The notes: generated from the letters alone by a model not told the origin. Counted from the first letter of the stretch, positions 39,638-48,854 are shown. The stretch is DNA of 64,000 nt from Psychromonas sp. SA13A (GCF_011378715.1 NZ_WTKU01000005.1:1-64000), one strand, 5' to 3'. Translations and numbers: made by a program.

Positions 39638-39862
39638 ATTAACTCCAAAACAATAAATTAGGTTTAAGATGTCCAATTGAGCACTAGCTAGCTACAGAGT
39701 CCAACACTGGTAAAGCTCGCTAAGCGAAAATATCAAGTGTTTAAGTAGACTGATAAAAGTCTAAAAGTAGCTCAAAACTTACTAATAATTCATTGTCGCG
39801 CACTGAGTCGCAACAATGAATTACGTAAGAAAGAATAAAGTAAGAAAGAGGGAATAATTAAA

Positions 39863-40324
39863 TTATTTACTCTGCTTTTTACTATTCAATTCAAGTAAGA
39901 AGTGATCAAGACTATAACTACCACCACCTTGTACAGCGATAGCAACCAATACAACTAAAAGTGTTAATGCATATTCATACCCATTATTAGCCATAAATAA
40001 ACCATTATTAATGTGTACGGAGAATATAGCGACGACCATAGTGAAAGCCGCAACCACTGCCGCAGGACGAGTTAACAAACCTAATAGAATGGCTAATCCA
40101 CCAAAGAACTCTGCACTTCCAGCAAGTAATGCCATTAGGTAACCTGGAGTCATTCCTATACTTGCCATCCACTGTCCAGTCCCCTCTAGTCCATAGCCCC
40201 CAAACCACGCAAACAATTTTTGCGCACCATGAGCAGCTAAAATAAGACCAATTGGCGCACGTAGTATTAATGCAGCAACGCCTGCTTTAGATGACAGTAC
40301 TTTGTTTAACAATGATGATTTCAT
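39863..40324 (-). CDS. DoxX-family membrane protein
   Basis: A 153-residue, four-helix membrane protein of the DoxX family: LRAPIGLILAAHGAQKLFAWFGGYGLEGTG near the start and LLAGSAEFFGGLAILLGLLTRPAAV in the middle are characteristic. DoxX-like proteins occur with quinone or sulfur oxidoreductases; the function here is unknown. The ATG at 40324 (MKSSLLNKV) is chosen because AAGGA precedes it at seven bases; the open frame further upstream is probably not translated. It is probably co-expressed with ygiD and controlled by the divergent LysR regulator. Confidence 0.88.
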   Translation of the reverse strand: MKSSLLNKVLSSKAGVAALILRAPIGLILAAHGAQKLFAWFGGYGLEGTGQWMASIGMTPGYLMALLAGSAEFFGGLAILLGLLTRPAAVVAAFTMVVAIFSVHINNGLFMANNGYEYALTLLVVLVAIAVQGGGSYSLDHFLLELNSKKQSK

Positions 40325-40429
40325 GGGTTGTTCCTTGATAAAGTTAATAATTAATAGTGTTGCCCCTGTTGTGGGATGTATGTACTTTACTATCAACAAA
40401 ATAAAAGAGTAACATGTATAATAACGAAT

Positions 40430-40454
40430 AATTAACAACAAAATGTTGTTAATT
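40430..40454. promoter_or_regulatory. Perfect 11-bp inverted repeat, probable LysR operator
   Basis: AATTAACAACA and TGTTGTTAATT flank a 3-bp AAA centre in the divergent region between doxX and its lysR neighbour. It contains T-N11-A, the LysR-box form. Position suggests control of both genes. Confidence 0.6.
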
Positions 40455-40592
40455 GAGTTTTTAAGATTTAATTTGTAATAAATAAATTAGTTATGCTGAT
40501 TAAATAAAAAAATCAAATGAATAACTTAAATAGAAAAGTTGAATAGATAGTTAATTAAAAAATAAAATAAGTCAGCTAAAGGAACAAGTAAA

Positions 40593-41507
40593 ATGGATAG
40601 AATTGATGCGATGCGGGCTTTTGTATCCGTTGTTATAGAAGGTAGTTTCAGTAATGCGGCAACAACTTTGCAATTATCACCACAGCTTGTCAGTAAGTAT
40701 GTTTCTAAACTTGAAGAGCGATTAGATGTGCGCTTATTACACAGAACCACACGTAAAGTCAGTTTAACCGAGGCGGGGACCCATTATTTTCAGCATGCAC
40801 AACAAATATTGTTAAGCATTGATGAAATGGATTCTCAGTTAGGAGGATTACAACAAACTCCTAAAGGCACACTTCGTATCAATGCACCTGTCTCTTTTGC
40901 TTTAAGGCACATGGCTAAATTAATTGCCGATTTTCAAATGCAATATCCGTTAGTGAATGTCGATTTACAGCTAAACGATCGTAAAGTAGATATCGTTGAA
41001 GAAGGTGTTGATATTGCATTACGTATTGGACGTCTTAAAAGCTCATCTTTAATTGCAAAATATCTCACCCCTATTCGTCTTATATTATGTGCATCTCCTG
41101 AATATCTGCAAGAAAATGGCGTACCAAGCCACCCTGAAGCGCTCAAACATCATCGCTATCTCCACTACAGTTATATGGACATCGAAGGAAAAGGGGACGT
41201 TTATCAATGGTTAAAAGCTAAAAATACTAATGACCTTGGTGCATTCCATAGTAATAATGGAGACGTATTAACGGAAGCTGCTATAGCAGGTGCAGGATTA
41301 ATATTACAACCCACTTTTATAGTGCATGAGGCGCTTGAAAAAGGTCAATTAATACCAGTATTACCTGATTTCGAGCCTGAGCAAGTGGGGTTATATGCGG
41401 TCTATGCTAATAGAAAACTATTACCTAACAAAGTTCGATGCTTTATTGATTTTATCGAGCACTATTACGGTTCACCGCCCTACTGGGATCAAGCGATAAG
41501 TAAATAA
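40593..41507 (+). CDS. LysR-family regulator, divergent from doxX-ygiD
   Basis: A 304-residue LysR regulator. The N-terminal winged helix (MDRIDAMRAFVSVVIEGSFSNAATTLQLSPQLVSKYVSKLEERLDVRLLHRTTRKVSLTEAG; key motifs FS.AA..L..S...VSK....E..L...L..RTTR) covers residues about 1-65, and the ligand-binding domain 90-295. The RTTRK motif puts it in the CrgA/AaeR-like branch. AAGGAACAAG precedes the ATG. The 11-bp dyad between it and doxX is its likely binding site. The effector may be a quinone or aromatic compound, inferred from the neighbours. Confidence 0.93.
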   Translation: MDRIDAMRAFVSVVIEGSFSNAATTLQLSPQLVSKYVSKLEERLDVRLLHRTTRKVSLTEAGTHYFQHAQQILLSIDEMDSQLGGLQQTPKGTLRINAPVSFALRHMAKLIADFQMQYPLVNVDLQLNDRKVDIVEEGVDIALRIGRLKSSSLIAKYLTPIRLILCASPEYLQENGVPSHPEALKHHRYLHYSYMDIEGKGDVYQWLKAKNTNDLGAFHSNNGDVLTEAAIAGAGLILQPTFIVHEALEKGQLIPVLPDFEPEQVGLYAVYANRKLLPNKVRCFIDFIEHYYGSPPYWDQAISK

Positions 41508-41621
41508 GCCTAAAGATTATTGTTATCGTACTCGCTAGTTGCTATTTTTTGCGATAGTATTTTCGCCTATTCCAAATAAGCATTGATAATTTATTGTTTA
41601 AATATTAGGTCCCTTTATTTT

Positions 41622-42467
41622 ATGTTACTTGAAGGCATTGAAACGTTGTTAATGCTCAGCCATGAAAAAACCATGAGCAGAGTAGGTAGTCAGCTTTATA
41701 TTAGCCAGTCTGCGGTAAGCAAACGTATCGCATTATTAGAAAAGAAATTAGGTAAAAAGTTGATTGCCCCTGATGGGCGGCATGTACGCTTAACGCCTGC
41801 AGCGAATGAGTTGATCGCTAGCATTGGGCCTACATTTCAAGAATTACAGGGACGTATTTACGAACAACATACGTTAAAAGATGAAACAATTATTTCCCTT
41901 GCTTGCTCGGAAACCTTAGTCGCAGGATACCTTGCCAGTATCATGGGGGATTATTGTCAACAGGATGCCGCTATTCGTATTAGCACCCACCATACCCCAA
42001 GGATTATTGAACGCGTGCAATCGGGTAAAGCGACGATCGGCTTTTGTGCTGGTCAGATCCCAGCACATCACGGACTAAAAATGATTTGTCTATGGCAAGA
42101 GCCTTTTGTATTGGTCAGCGAATCCGCATTATTAACACTGCCTAAGCAAATATTAACCAATGACCTATCGAACCCAGCTAACCGTTACCAGTTAGATATA
42201 TTAACGACACTAGGTATTGAGCCACTAATGCAAATGGACTCTTATACCGCTTCAGCGCAACTTGCACTCGGCGGTATAGCGCCTGCATTAGTGCCACTTT
42301 CTATTGTAAAAACCATGAAAATACAAGCTAAACACTGTTTTACCTTTGAACAGTTAAGGCCTTTATATCGCCCAATTCACATCTGCTTACGGCCCAACAA
42401 TTATCAGAACCAAAGAGTTAAAACATTGATAAAAGCCATAACGAGTGCTGTTCCCATAACAACTTAA
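41622..42467 (+). CDS. LysR-family regulator next to a TSUP transporter
   Basis: A 281-residue LysR protein; HTH MLLEGIETLLMLSHEKTMSRVGSQLYISQSAVSKRIALLEKKLGKKLI (described by ETLL.L....T.SR......ISQSAVSKRI..LE..LG) covers residues 1-60. The open frame reaches up to a TTG at 41583, but the family alignment begins at the ATG at 41622. Its 3' end overlaps the convergent TSUP gene by 50 bp, so the two cannot both be transcribed through without antisense RNA. The TSUP gene is a likely target but no operator was identified. Confidence 0.9.
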   Translation: MLLEGIETLLMLSHEKTMSRVGSQLYISQSAVSKRIALLEKKLGKKLIAPDGRHVRLTPAANELIASIGPTFQELQGRIYEQHTLKDETIISLACSETLVAGYLASIMGDYCQQDAAIRISTHHTPRIIERVQSGKATIGFCAGQIPAHHGLKMICLWQEPFVLVSESALLTLPKQILTNDLSNPANRYQLDILTTLGIEPLMQMDSYTASAQLALGGIAPALVPLSIVKTMKIQAKHCFTFEQLRPLYRPIHICLRPNNYQNQRVKTLIKAITSAVPITT

Positions 42468-43200
42468 TAGCCATGGTCATCGACATAATGATCACTAATG
42501 GTCGAATGATTTTTTGACCATTACCTAACACCACTCTTGCACCTAAACGCGCGCCAAAAAAGCCGCCTATGGCCATCAATAATCCCAACTCCCATATTGG
42601 TAACCCTGCAATTATAAAAAACAGCAACGCTGCTATATTTGAGGTGAAATTTAACACTTTGGTGCGCGCTGTTGCTGCTATCAAGCCATAACGCCCTAGT
42701 GCAACAAAACAGACCGTAAAAATAGATCCCGTACCTGGACCTAAAAATCCATCATAAAACCCCACACTTCCACCAATCACAAAAGCAAAGGCAGTTTCTG
42801 ACAGTTTCGGTTTATCGTCAGGATGTGGCGTGATTGAAGAAGAGAAAAGAAAGTAACTTGAAATCGCAATCAGTATAATTGGAATAATACTCAATAATAA
42901 ATCAGCTTTTACATGTTGTACGATTTCAGCCCCTATTGCGGCGCCGACAAAGGTACATAAAATAGGTAAACGCATCGGTTTTAACTGCACAATACCATTA
43001 CGAACAAAATATAAACTTGCGGAGAAACTACCAAAAGAGCTTTGTAGTTTATTCGTTGCTAATGCTTGTGCAGGTGGAATACCCGCAGCGAGTAAAGCAG
43101 GAACGGTCAACAATCCCCCACCACCAGCCATTGCATCGATAAATCCGGCTAATGTTGCAACAGCAACGAGAAACGCCATGACCTCTAGTGAAATTTCCAT
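42418..43200 (-). CDS. TSUP-family (TauE/SafE) transporter
   Basis: A 260-residue membrane protein of the TauE/SafE sulfite/organosulfonate exporter family, about eight helices. Hallmarks are the GFIDAMAGGGGLLTVPALLAAGIPPAQALATNKLQSSFG segment (key motif G.IDA..GGGG....P.L...G.....A..TNK) and the second half-repeat GFYDGFLGPGTGSIF. AAGGA is six bases before the ATG at 43200. The 3' end overlaps that of the LysR gene by 50 bp. Substrate is not evident; the downstream scar has deleted whatever stood next to it. Confidence 0.93.
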   Translation of the reverse strand: MEISLEVMAFLVAVATLAGFIDAMAGGGGLLTVPALLAAGIPPAQALATNKLQSSFGSFSASLYFVRNGIVQLKPMRLPILCTFVGAAIGAEIVQHVKADLLLSIIPIILIAISSYFLFSSSITPHPDDKPKLSETAFAFVIGGSVGFYDGFLGPGTGSIFTVCFVALGRYGLIAATARTKVLNFTSNIAALLFFIIAGLPIWELGLLMAIGGFFGARLGARVVLGNGQKIIRPLVIIMSMTMAIKLLWEQHSLWLLSMF

Positions 43201-43298
43201 ACTTTTCCTTATCATTATTAAGGCCGCGACTATAACACTGAGCAGCTAGTTAGATGAGCAAAAGCATGGAAATTAATGTATTCCTATTTTTCATAGGA

Positions 43299-43330
43299 GA
43301 TGGTGACAGTAACTAGCACTGTTCACCATC
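43299..43330. terminator. Hairpin between TSUP and usp remnant
   Basis: GATGGTGACAGT pairs with ACTG(T)TCACCATC around a 7-nt loop, one bulge. It stands between the TSUP start and the usp remnant stop, with only a weak T-run, so it may be an old terminator of usp. Confidence 0.5.
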
Positions 43331-43394
43331 TTTCAGAGAAGCCTAATAAACTGGCTATTGGATTGACTAAATAGGTTGACTAATGAATGGAGGG

Positions 43395-43565
43395 TTATGC
43401 CATCATAAACAGAGGAATATGAGTGTTGCGTAATAATTTTTGCGTTACGCCACCAAACATTTGCTTATGTAACTTCTGATGTACAAGTGCACCTGCGACA
43501 ATGAGATCAGCCTCTTGATCCAGCGCCTCTTTTAATATATTGCGCGGTGTATTTAAGCGGCTGGT
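43395..43565 (-). pseudogene. Universal stress protein remnant (C-terminal ~56 codons)
   Basis: The minus strand reads ...NTPRNILKEALDQEADLIVAG, then VHQKLHKQMFGGVTQKLLRN and THIPLFMMA before a TAA stop (43395-43397). This is the last quarter of a UspA-family ATP-binding protein (G-x-x-x-G-G-x-x-x-K-L-L and a hydrophobic final strand). No start codon or N-terminal half is present; coding ends abruptly at about 43565, where it meets the headless tcuB gene in the opposite direction. It cannot be expressed as a stable protein. Confidence 0.75.
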
Positions 43566-43567
43566 AG

Positions 43568-43963
43568 AAAAAGACCCACATTAGCTTACCAAAGCTATTT
43601 GGGATCCTGGGTGGCATAGGATTAATTGTAGGACCGATTGGCTTACTCTCGATCAAATATCGAGCACCCAATGAAATGAAAGGAAAAACCAATAAAGGCA
43701 TGGATGTGAGTTTTCTCGCATTACTTTTATTGACTAGTATTTCTGGGCTTTTACTGATGTTAGTAAAGGATACACAATGGGTAGGTTTGGTATTAAGCTT
43801 ACATTTAGGTATTGTCATGACATTTTTTCTTTCCATGCCCTATGGTAAATTTATTCATGGTTTTTATCGTTTAATTGCATTGGTTGTTTTTGCTATTGAA
43901 AAAGAAAAGCACCAAGCAATAGCAGGTGTTGAAACAATTAATGTGGTTAATATTGATACATAA
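43568..43963 (+). pseudogene. tcuB-like remnant (C-terminal 131 codons)
   Basis: An open frame begins directly after an in-frame TAG at 43565 and ends at a TAA at 43961-43963. It encodes LPKLFGILGGIGLIVGPIGL, then DVSFLALLLLTSISGLLLMLVKDTQ, and FFLSMPYGKFIHGFYRLIAL, the membrane-bound C-terminal half of TcuB/CobZ, the Fe-S flavoprotein partner of tricarballylate/citrate utilisation. The N-terminal Fe-S half is missing. An internal ATG at 43676 could start a 95-residue peptide, but it lacks a clear ribosome site. Confidence 0.75.
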
Positions 43964-44109
43964 CCCTCTACTGAAGTAATAATGAAGAAATCAGCCCTGA
44001 AGGAGGTCATACTTAGAAAAAATTTTAAATTAATCAACTAAATAAATCTGAAGAAAAGCTAGTCAGCCTATTAACTTGAGCATTAATAGGCTGTCAGAAA
44101 TATGTTAAG

Positions 44110-45018
44110 TTATGACTTATACGACTGCAGTAATAAGCACAGCATAATAAGGACAACACCAGCCCACCCTAATACAGAAATTGATTCTCCGACCACAACC
44201 ACTGCAAATACAGCAGCAACGGCAGGTTCAAACAAAGTCAACAAAGTGGCTTTGCTCGCATGAATAGTGTTAAGCCCATATCCAAAGCAAATATAACCGA
44301 TAAACATAGGTATTACTGCGATATAAAGCACCACCGCAGTATTGATGGGTGTCGCAAACAGATCATTGCTATTCAATAATAAAATAGGGAGAAGCAGTAC
44401 CGCACCAATACCAAAGATGCTACCCATTGCTGATTTCGAACTTATTCCGCGATTAATCAATGCTTTTGCGGCCCATGAATAAAGTGCATAAGTGAGACCT
44501 GCAATAAAACCAAGGGCGATACCAATCACTTTGCTTGAATCATCAAGGGTCTGTTCAGTCAGGTTTGTTTCTGAACTAGCTAACAATACAATGCCAACAG
44601 ACCCGATAAATAAACTCAGTACCCAACGACGGTCGATGTTATTTTTTTTGCTAAAAAGACACTCAATTAAGGCGACAAAAAAAGGAGCACTAGCGATTGA
44701 GATAACCGTGCCTATTGCGACACCCGATAAGCGCATTGAACTATAAAAGGCTAATGGGTAAACGGCTAAGGCAATAGCCCCTATGCAAAGTAGTTTACCT
44801 TCTTTTAGCAGGCACTTTGCATCATGTCGTAGATTTTTCGCACCAACAATAGCTAACATTAAACCACCGACGCCCATAGAAAAGGATCCGATGGCTAGTG
44901 GATTCACGGTAGATGCAAACGATGCAGCCGTGCCTGTTGTGCCCCATAATAAAGAAGCAAATAAGATAGCTGATACACCGTATGTTTCTGACTTATTAGT
45001 TATGCTTAACTTGCTCAT
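44110..45018 (-). CDS. EamA/DMT-family transporter
   Basis: A 302-residue, ten-helix drug/metabolite transporter with two EamA repeats: ILFASLLWGTTGTAASF at the start and IALGFIAGLTYALYSWAAKALI in the second repeat. Substrates of this family range from amino acids to purines and drugs. AAAGGA precedes the ATG at 45018. An AraC-type regulator gene lies upstream in the same direction, and the pair suggests a regulated exporter. I see no other partner gene. Confidence 0.92.
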   Translation of the reverse strand: MSKLSITNKSETYGVSAILFASLLWGTTGTAASFASTVNPLAIGSFSMGVGGLMLAIVGAKNLRHDAKCLLKEGKLLCIGAIALAVYPLAFYSSMRLSGVAIGTVISIASAPFFVALIECLFSKKNNIDRRWVLSLFIGSVGIVLLASSETNLTEQTLDDSSKVIGIALGFIAGLTYALYSWAAKALINRGISSKSAMGSIFGIGAVLLLPILLLNSNDLFATPINTAVVLYIAVIPMFIGYICFGYGLNTIHASKATLLTLFEPAVAAVFAVVVVGESISVLGWAGVVLIMLCLLLQSYKS

Positions 45019-45201
45019 GTTGATCCTTTAGACGATTAATGAGTCGAAGTATAAATCTACCGCTAACAGATTAGTTTGCAGAAAAGACGCTTATATTGTT
45101 TTATCAGACTACATTTTTCAAGACTGTTTTTATAGCGTTAGGTTTTATAAGACTAGGCTTTATGAAGTTAGATTTACAGGTGAATCTATGCATTGAACTT
45201 A

Positions 45202-45909
45202 TTAACGTCTTAATTGGCGAGGTGACAAACCAAAAAAGTGTGAAAAGCGGCGACTAAAAGCAGAGATATCTCCATATCCTACTTGTTCCGATATCAGCTG
45301 CACTGGTGCATCGGTATGCGTTAATAATGCCTTTGCCTTTTCCATTCTTTGAATCGTTATATATTGCAGCACACTTTGACCCATCGACTGCTTAAATATT
45401 TTCTTAAATTGTGTTGGGCTCAAGCAAGCGATGTCGGCTAACCCATTAATAGTGAATGTTAATGATAGGTCATCGGATATATGCTGAATTACGGATCTCA
45501 CCCTAGAGTCTATTTGTTCGCCCACTCTTTGTTGCTGCAACAGTTGAAAAAACATCTGCTGCATCAAGCTTTCAATCGAACTATCGACTTTGTGTTGTAA
45601 TTGTTTTTCAATAAAAAAGAGATAACTTCTAAGTGGCGAAGAGACAGAGAAAACAACAGAGTCCATGTTTAATAAATTATCAGGTAATAGATTAAGGTCT
45701 GCGACAATAAATCGAGCTTCTTCATTGGCTCTGAATAAGTGAAAGGTATCGGATTGGATCACAACACACTCTCCAACGGAGACTTTACCTTGGTATCCTT
45801 CAAGCTCGATAATAATAGTGCCTAATATCGGCAAAACTAGCTGGTGATAACAGTGCACATGCCCTCTTCGCTGCTTGCTATATGCTCTTATGCTTAAATT
45901 ATCTTGCAT
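45202..45909 (-). CDS. AraC-family regulator
   Basis: A 235-residue regulator with an N-terminal cupin-like sensor (HVHCYHQLVLPILGTIIIELEG) and two C-terminal helix-turn-helix motifs (LTFTINGLADIACLSPTQFKKIFKQ and APVQLISEQVGYGDISAFSRRFSHFFGLSPRQLR; AraC signature G(Y/F)xDxSxFSRxFxxxFGxSPxxxR). The frame is open to 45924, but GAGGGG is seven bases before the ATG at 45909. Probable activator of the EamA transporter gene 180 bp downstream. The ligand could be an amino acid or amine, unknown. Confidence 0.92.
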   Translation of the reverse strand: MQDNLSIRAYSKQRRGHVHCYHQLVLPILGTIIIELEGYQGKVSVGECVVIQSDTFHLFRANEEARFIVADLNLLPDNLLNMDSVVFSVSSPLRSYLFFIEKQLQHKVDSSIESLMQQMFFQLLQQQRVGEQIDSRVRSVIQHISDDLSLTFTINGLADIACLSPTQFKKIFKQSMGQSVLQYITIQRMEKAKALLTHTDAPVQLISEQVGYGDISAFSRRFSHFFGLSPRQLRR

Positions 45910-46004
45910 CGCAGTGCCCCTCATTAAATATTGCCGTGTTTATTAGCTATTTATTATCAGACAATTACCATAATATCGAAGAATTTCACAATGATATTAA
46001 ACCT

Positions 46005-47975
46005 TTAGCGAGATTTTGTGGCAGCTCTTTTTGTTTTTGTGGTTTTACTAGCACTAGCACTTTTTTTAGCAGCTGGTTTTCTTTTAGCAAATGACTTTTT
46101 AAACCCAGCAGGGCTTGCAGGCAGGTTGACTAATGCTTGTGGGCCATCAGCAATCGCTTTTTTGATAATATCACCAAGCTGTTCTTGTAATGGAGAGACA
46201 AACCCCAGATAACTTTGTTGCTTTTGACTAATTGCATTTAACTGCATTTCCCACAAAGCAGTCATATCTGGCAAGGTTAATTTGTCAGGAAGACTCTCAA
46301 TTAATTTTCTACCAACCTCTGTTGCTTGAATCGTTTTACCAATGCGCTGTAAAAATTGACGCTTAAACAACAACTCGATAATGCCAGCTCTAGTCGCTTC
46401 AGTGCCTAAACCATCGGTTTCTTTAAGTACTTTTTTTAGCTCAGCATCCTTAACAAAACGTGCAATATTGCTCATCGCAGCGAGTAAGGTTGCATCAGTA
46501 AAGTGTGCTGGAGGTTGTGTATTTTTATCAATCACTTCACCACGCTCACAATATAATATCTGGCCTTTTTTTAATGTCGGTAAAAAGCTTTCAGTTTCTT
46601 TTTGAGGAAACAAAACTTTCCAACCGTCACTTTGCTTTGACTTCGCTTTACTGATGAACAGCCCTTTATTTATTTCAATTTCAGCAATACATTCTGCATA
46701 ACAATAATCATCATAAAACTGACTAAGGTACTGACGAGCAACCAATTGATAAATATTTTTAGCAACAATATCTAATGAACTAGTGGATTTTTTAGTATCT
46801 GTCGGAATAATCGCGTGGTGCGCATCAACCTTACTGTCATTCCAAGCACGGCCTTTAATTGATAAGTTAGCACCCTGCACCGCTTGTTGCATTTGCGGTT
46901 CGTTGCTAGCAATTGCCTGTGTAACAAACTTAGCTTGTTGATGATGATTACGCGGTAAATAACGGGAATCTGAACGTGGATAGGTAATTAGTTTATATCG
47001 CTCATAAAGAGCTTGGGCGGCATCTAATACTTGTTGTGCGCTGTAGCCAAAACGTTTAGCGGCATCAATTTGTAGCCCAGATAAATTATAAGGTAAAGGT
47101 GCAACCTGCTTTTTATTTTTATTAATAAAGCTAATAACAGTGGCGGGTTGATCTGTAATACGTGCGGCAACATTTTCAGCTAAGGCTTTAACTAGCACTC
47201 GCCCTTCTGAGTCCTGATAAGGAGCGCAGGCTTCACTAGGGTGCCATTTAGCGGTAAAAGGTTGTTGAGTACTTTTATCTTGATTAACATTTAAATGCGC
47301 TAGTACTTCATAAAATGGTTTACTAACAAACTGCTCGATTTCATGGTCACGCCTTGCTACTAATCCTAATAAAGGTGTTTGTACTCGACCAACTGAAATA
47401 ACGCCTTTATAGCCTGATTTTTGAGCTAATAAAGTATAAGCCCGTGTCAGGTTTAAACCGTATAACCAATCCGCACGTGTTCTCGCTAAAGCAGAGGTTG
47501 AAAGTGGAATAAAATCTTGATTTGAGCGTAAATTTTGAATTGAACGTTTCACTGCATTAACCGTTAAATCACTTATTAAACAACGCTCGACTTGTTTTAA
47601 TTTTTTCCCCTTAACACCGCTGAAATGAATCACTTCATCAACCAAAAGTTGCCCTTCGCGGTCGGGGTCACCAACATGGACAAGTTGATCCGCTTGTTTA
47701 ATCAGTTTTTTCAAAATCGTTAATTGCTTGCTGGTGTTGGCAACAGACTTCAACTTCCACTGAACGGGAATGATAGGTAAGTGTTCAAACTTCCATTGCT
47801 TAAAAGCGGGATCATAAGCTTCTGGGTCAACTTGCGTTAATAAATGGCCGATACACCAACTGACCACGTCGCCATTTCCGGCATAAATACAACCATCGGC
47901 TTTTCGGTGTGGTTTAGGTAATGCGTCTGCAACGGCACGCCCTAAACTTGGTTTTTCAGCAATATATAGTTTCAA
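46005..47975 (-). CDS. topB: DNA topoisomerase III
   Basis: Topoisomerase III (656 residues) is a type IA enzyme that decatenates single-stranded or hemicatenated DNA. The start MKLYIAEKPSLGRAVADALPKPHRK is the TOPRIM beginning and matches E. coli TopB; the GDPDREGQLL metal motif (about 96-106) and the catalytic region LITYPRSDSRYLP (nucleophilic Tyr in YPRSD) are intact. A TTG at 47975 with GGAG six bases upstream is chosen; the frame opens four codons earlier at another TTG. The C-terminus has a lysine-rich tail after VNLPASPAGFKKSFA, as is common. It lies upstream of the AraC gene with 95 bp between. Confidence 0.96.
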   Translation of the reverse strand: MKLYIAEKPSLGRAVADALPKPHRKADGCIYAGNGDVVSWCIGHLLTQVDPEAYDPAFKQWKFEHLPIIPVQWKLKSVANTSKQLTILKKLIKQADQLVHVGDPDREGQLLVDEVIHFSGVKGKKLKQVERCLISDLTVNAVKRSIQNLRSNQDFIPLSTSALARTRADWLYGLNLTRAYTLLAQKSGYKGVISVGRVQTPLLGLVARRDHEIEQFVSKPFYEVLAHLNVNQDKSTQQPFTAKWHPSEACAPYQDSEGRVLVKALAENVAARITDQPATVISFINKNKKQVAPLPYNLSGLQIDAAKRFGYSAQQVLDAAQALYERYKLITYPRSDSRYLPRNHHQQAKFVTQAIASNEPQMQQAVQGANLSIKGRAWNDSKVDAHHAIIPTDTKKSTSSLDIVAKNIYQLVARQYLSQFYDDYCYAECIAEIEINKGLFISKAKSKQSDGWKVLFPQKETESFLPTLKKGQILYCERGEVIDKNTQPPAHFTDATLLAAMSNIARFVKDAELKKVLKETDGLGTEATRAGIIELLFKRQFLQRIGKTIQATEVGRKLIESLPDKLTLPDMTALWEMQLNAISQKQQSYLGFVSPLQEQLGDIIKKAIADGPQALVNLPASPAGFKKSFAKRKPAAKKSASASKTTKTKRAATKSR

Positions 47976-48254
47976 CGCACACTCCAACTGTTTTTATAGA
48001 CAGTATTTTATCTACTGCCATAATTCAAGTATTGGACGCTTTTATTTGCAACTATGTTCACAATTGCTTGACTAATAAACAATACTTTTGACTATGTGTC
48101 TTTTATAATATTGGTATTACTTTGCATTATTGTCATATGCTTACCTTAATAGAACGCCAGATTGATTAAATGTCATTGTTTTGAAAGAACCCAACAGATT
48201 TATAAAATCATTGAAATAGTACATTTGATAAAGAATTTAACGAGAGAACCAAAT

Positions 48255-48854
48255 ATGAAACTAACCAAAAAAGTAACATCATCATTATGTCTATGTAGTG
48301 TGCTATTTGTTGTGGCCTGTAATGCCGATGAAATCAACCAAGATTCTCCAATAACAGTGGTTGACGCACCATTAAGCACCAAACAGGTAAGCCAAGCAAA
48401 AGCAACGGTGGACACTGTGATTAACGCAGATACGCTATATAAAACTTCAGCAGCCAAAAAAACTGAGTCTACTAAATCTTGGGACGAAGTTAAAAAATCC
48501 AGCGAAGAAGTTTGGGAAAAAAGTAAAAAAATCAGCCAAGATGCGATAGAAGCAGGAAAAGATACCACCACTGGTGCTTGGAAAGAAGGCACAGAATCCA
48601 GCAAAAAAATGTGGGAAAGTAGCAAAGAAAAAAGCAAAGAACTTTGGGAAAGTAGTAAAAAATCTAGCCAAGAAATTTGGGATAAAAGCAAAGAAACTAG
48701 CGAAGAACTTTGGAAGGATGGCAAACAATCAAGTAAAGAGTTATGGCAAGAAGGTAGTGAGAAATTAGATAAAATATTTGAAGAGTCAAATGAACCAACT
48801 AAAGAAGATGCTTTTGATAAAGCAAACCAAGCTTTTGAACCTGATGAAATTTAG
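48255..48854 (+). CDS. Lipoprotein with 11-residue Trp-periodic amphipathic repeats
   Basis: A 199-residue protein. A signal sequence (MKLTKKVTSSLCLCSVLFVVAC) ends in a lipobox with Cys22. After a linker of about 50 residues, a highly regular helical part spans 76-175: Trp at 76, 87, 109, 120, 131, 142, 153 and 164, with Ile at 98 and Phe at 175 holding the same register. Each unit is of the form W-x-x-(S/G)-K-x-x-S-x-E-(L/I/M). Eleven-residue repeats of this kind form amphipathic helices at 3.67 residues per turn, seen in LEA proteins and apolipoproteins. An envelope-stress or membrane-protective role is an inference. The frame is open upstream, but the ATG at 48255 has GAGAG eight bases before it and the signal. 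Confidence 0.8.
   Translation: MKLTKKVTSSLCLCSVLFVVACNADEINQDSPITVVDAPLSTKQVSQAKATVDTVINADTLYKTSAAKKTESTKSWDEVKKSSEEVWEKSKKISQDAIEAGKDTTTGAWKEGTESSKKMWESSKEKSKELWESSKKSSQEIWDKSKETSEELWKDGKQSSKELWQEGSEKLDKIFEESNEPTKEDAFDKANQAFEPDEI

Noticed and set aside
43507-43836. 109-codon minus-strand frame crossing the usp/tcuB junction
   Set aside because: It is out of frame with the recognisable usp remnant and antisense to tcuB; no family match.
48200-48728. Long antisense frames opposite the 11-residue repeat lipoprotein
   Set aside because: They are Phe/Ser-rich mirrors of the Lys/Ser/Glu repeat, without ribosome site; the plus-strand frame has signal peptide and lipobox.
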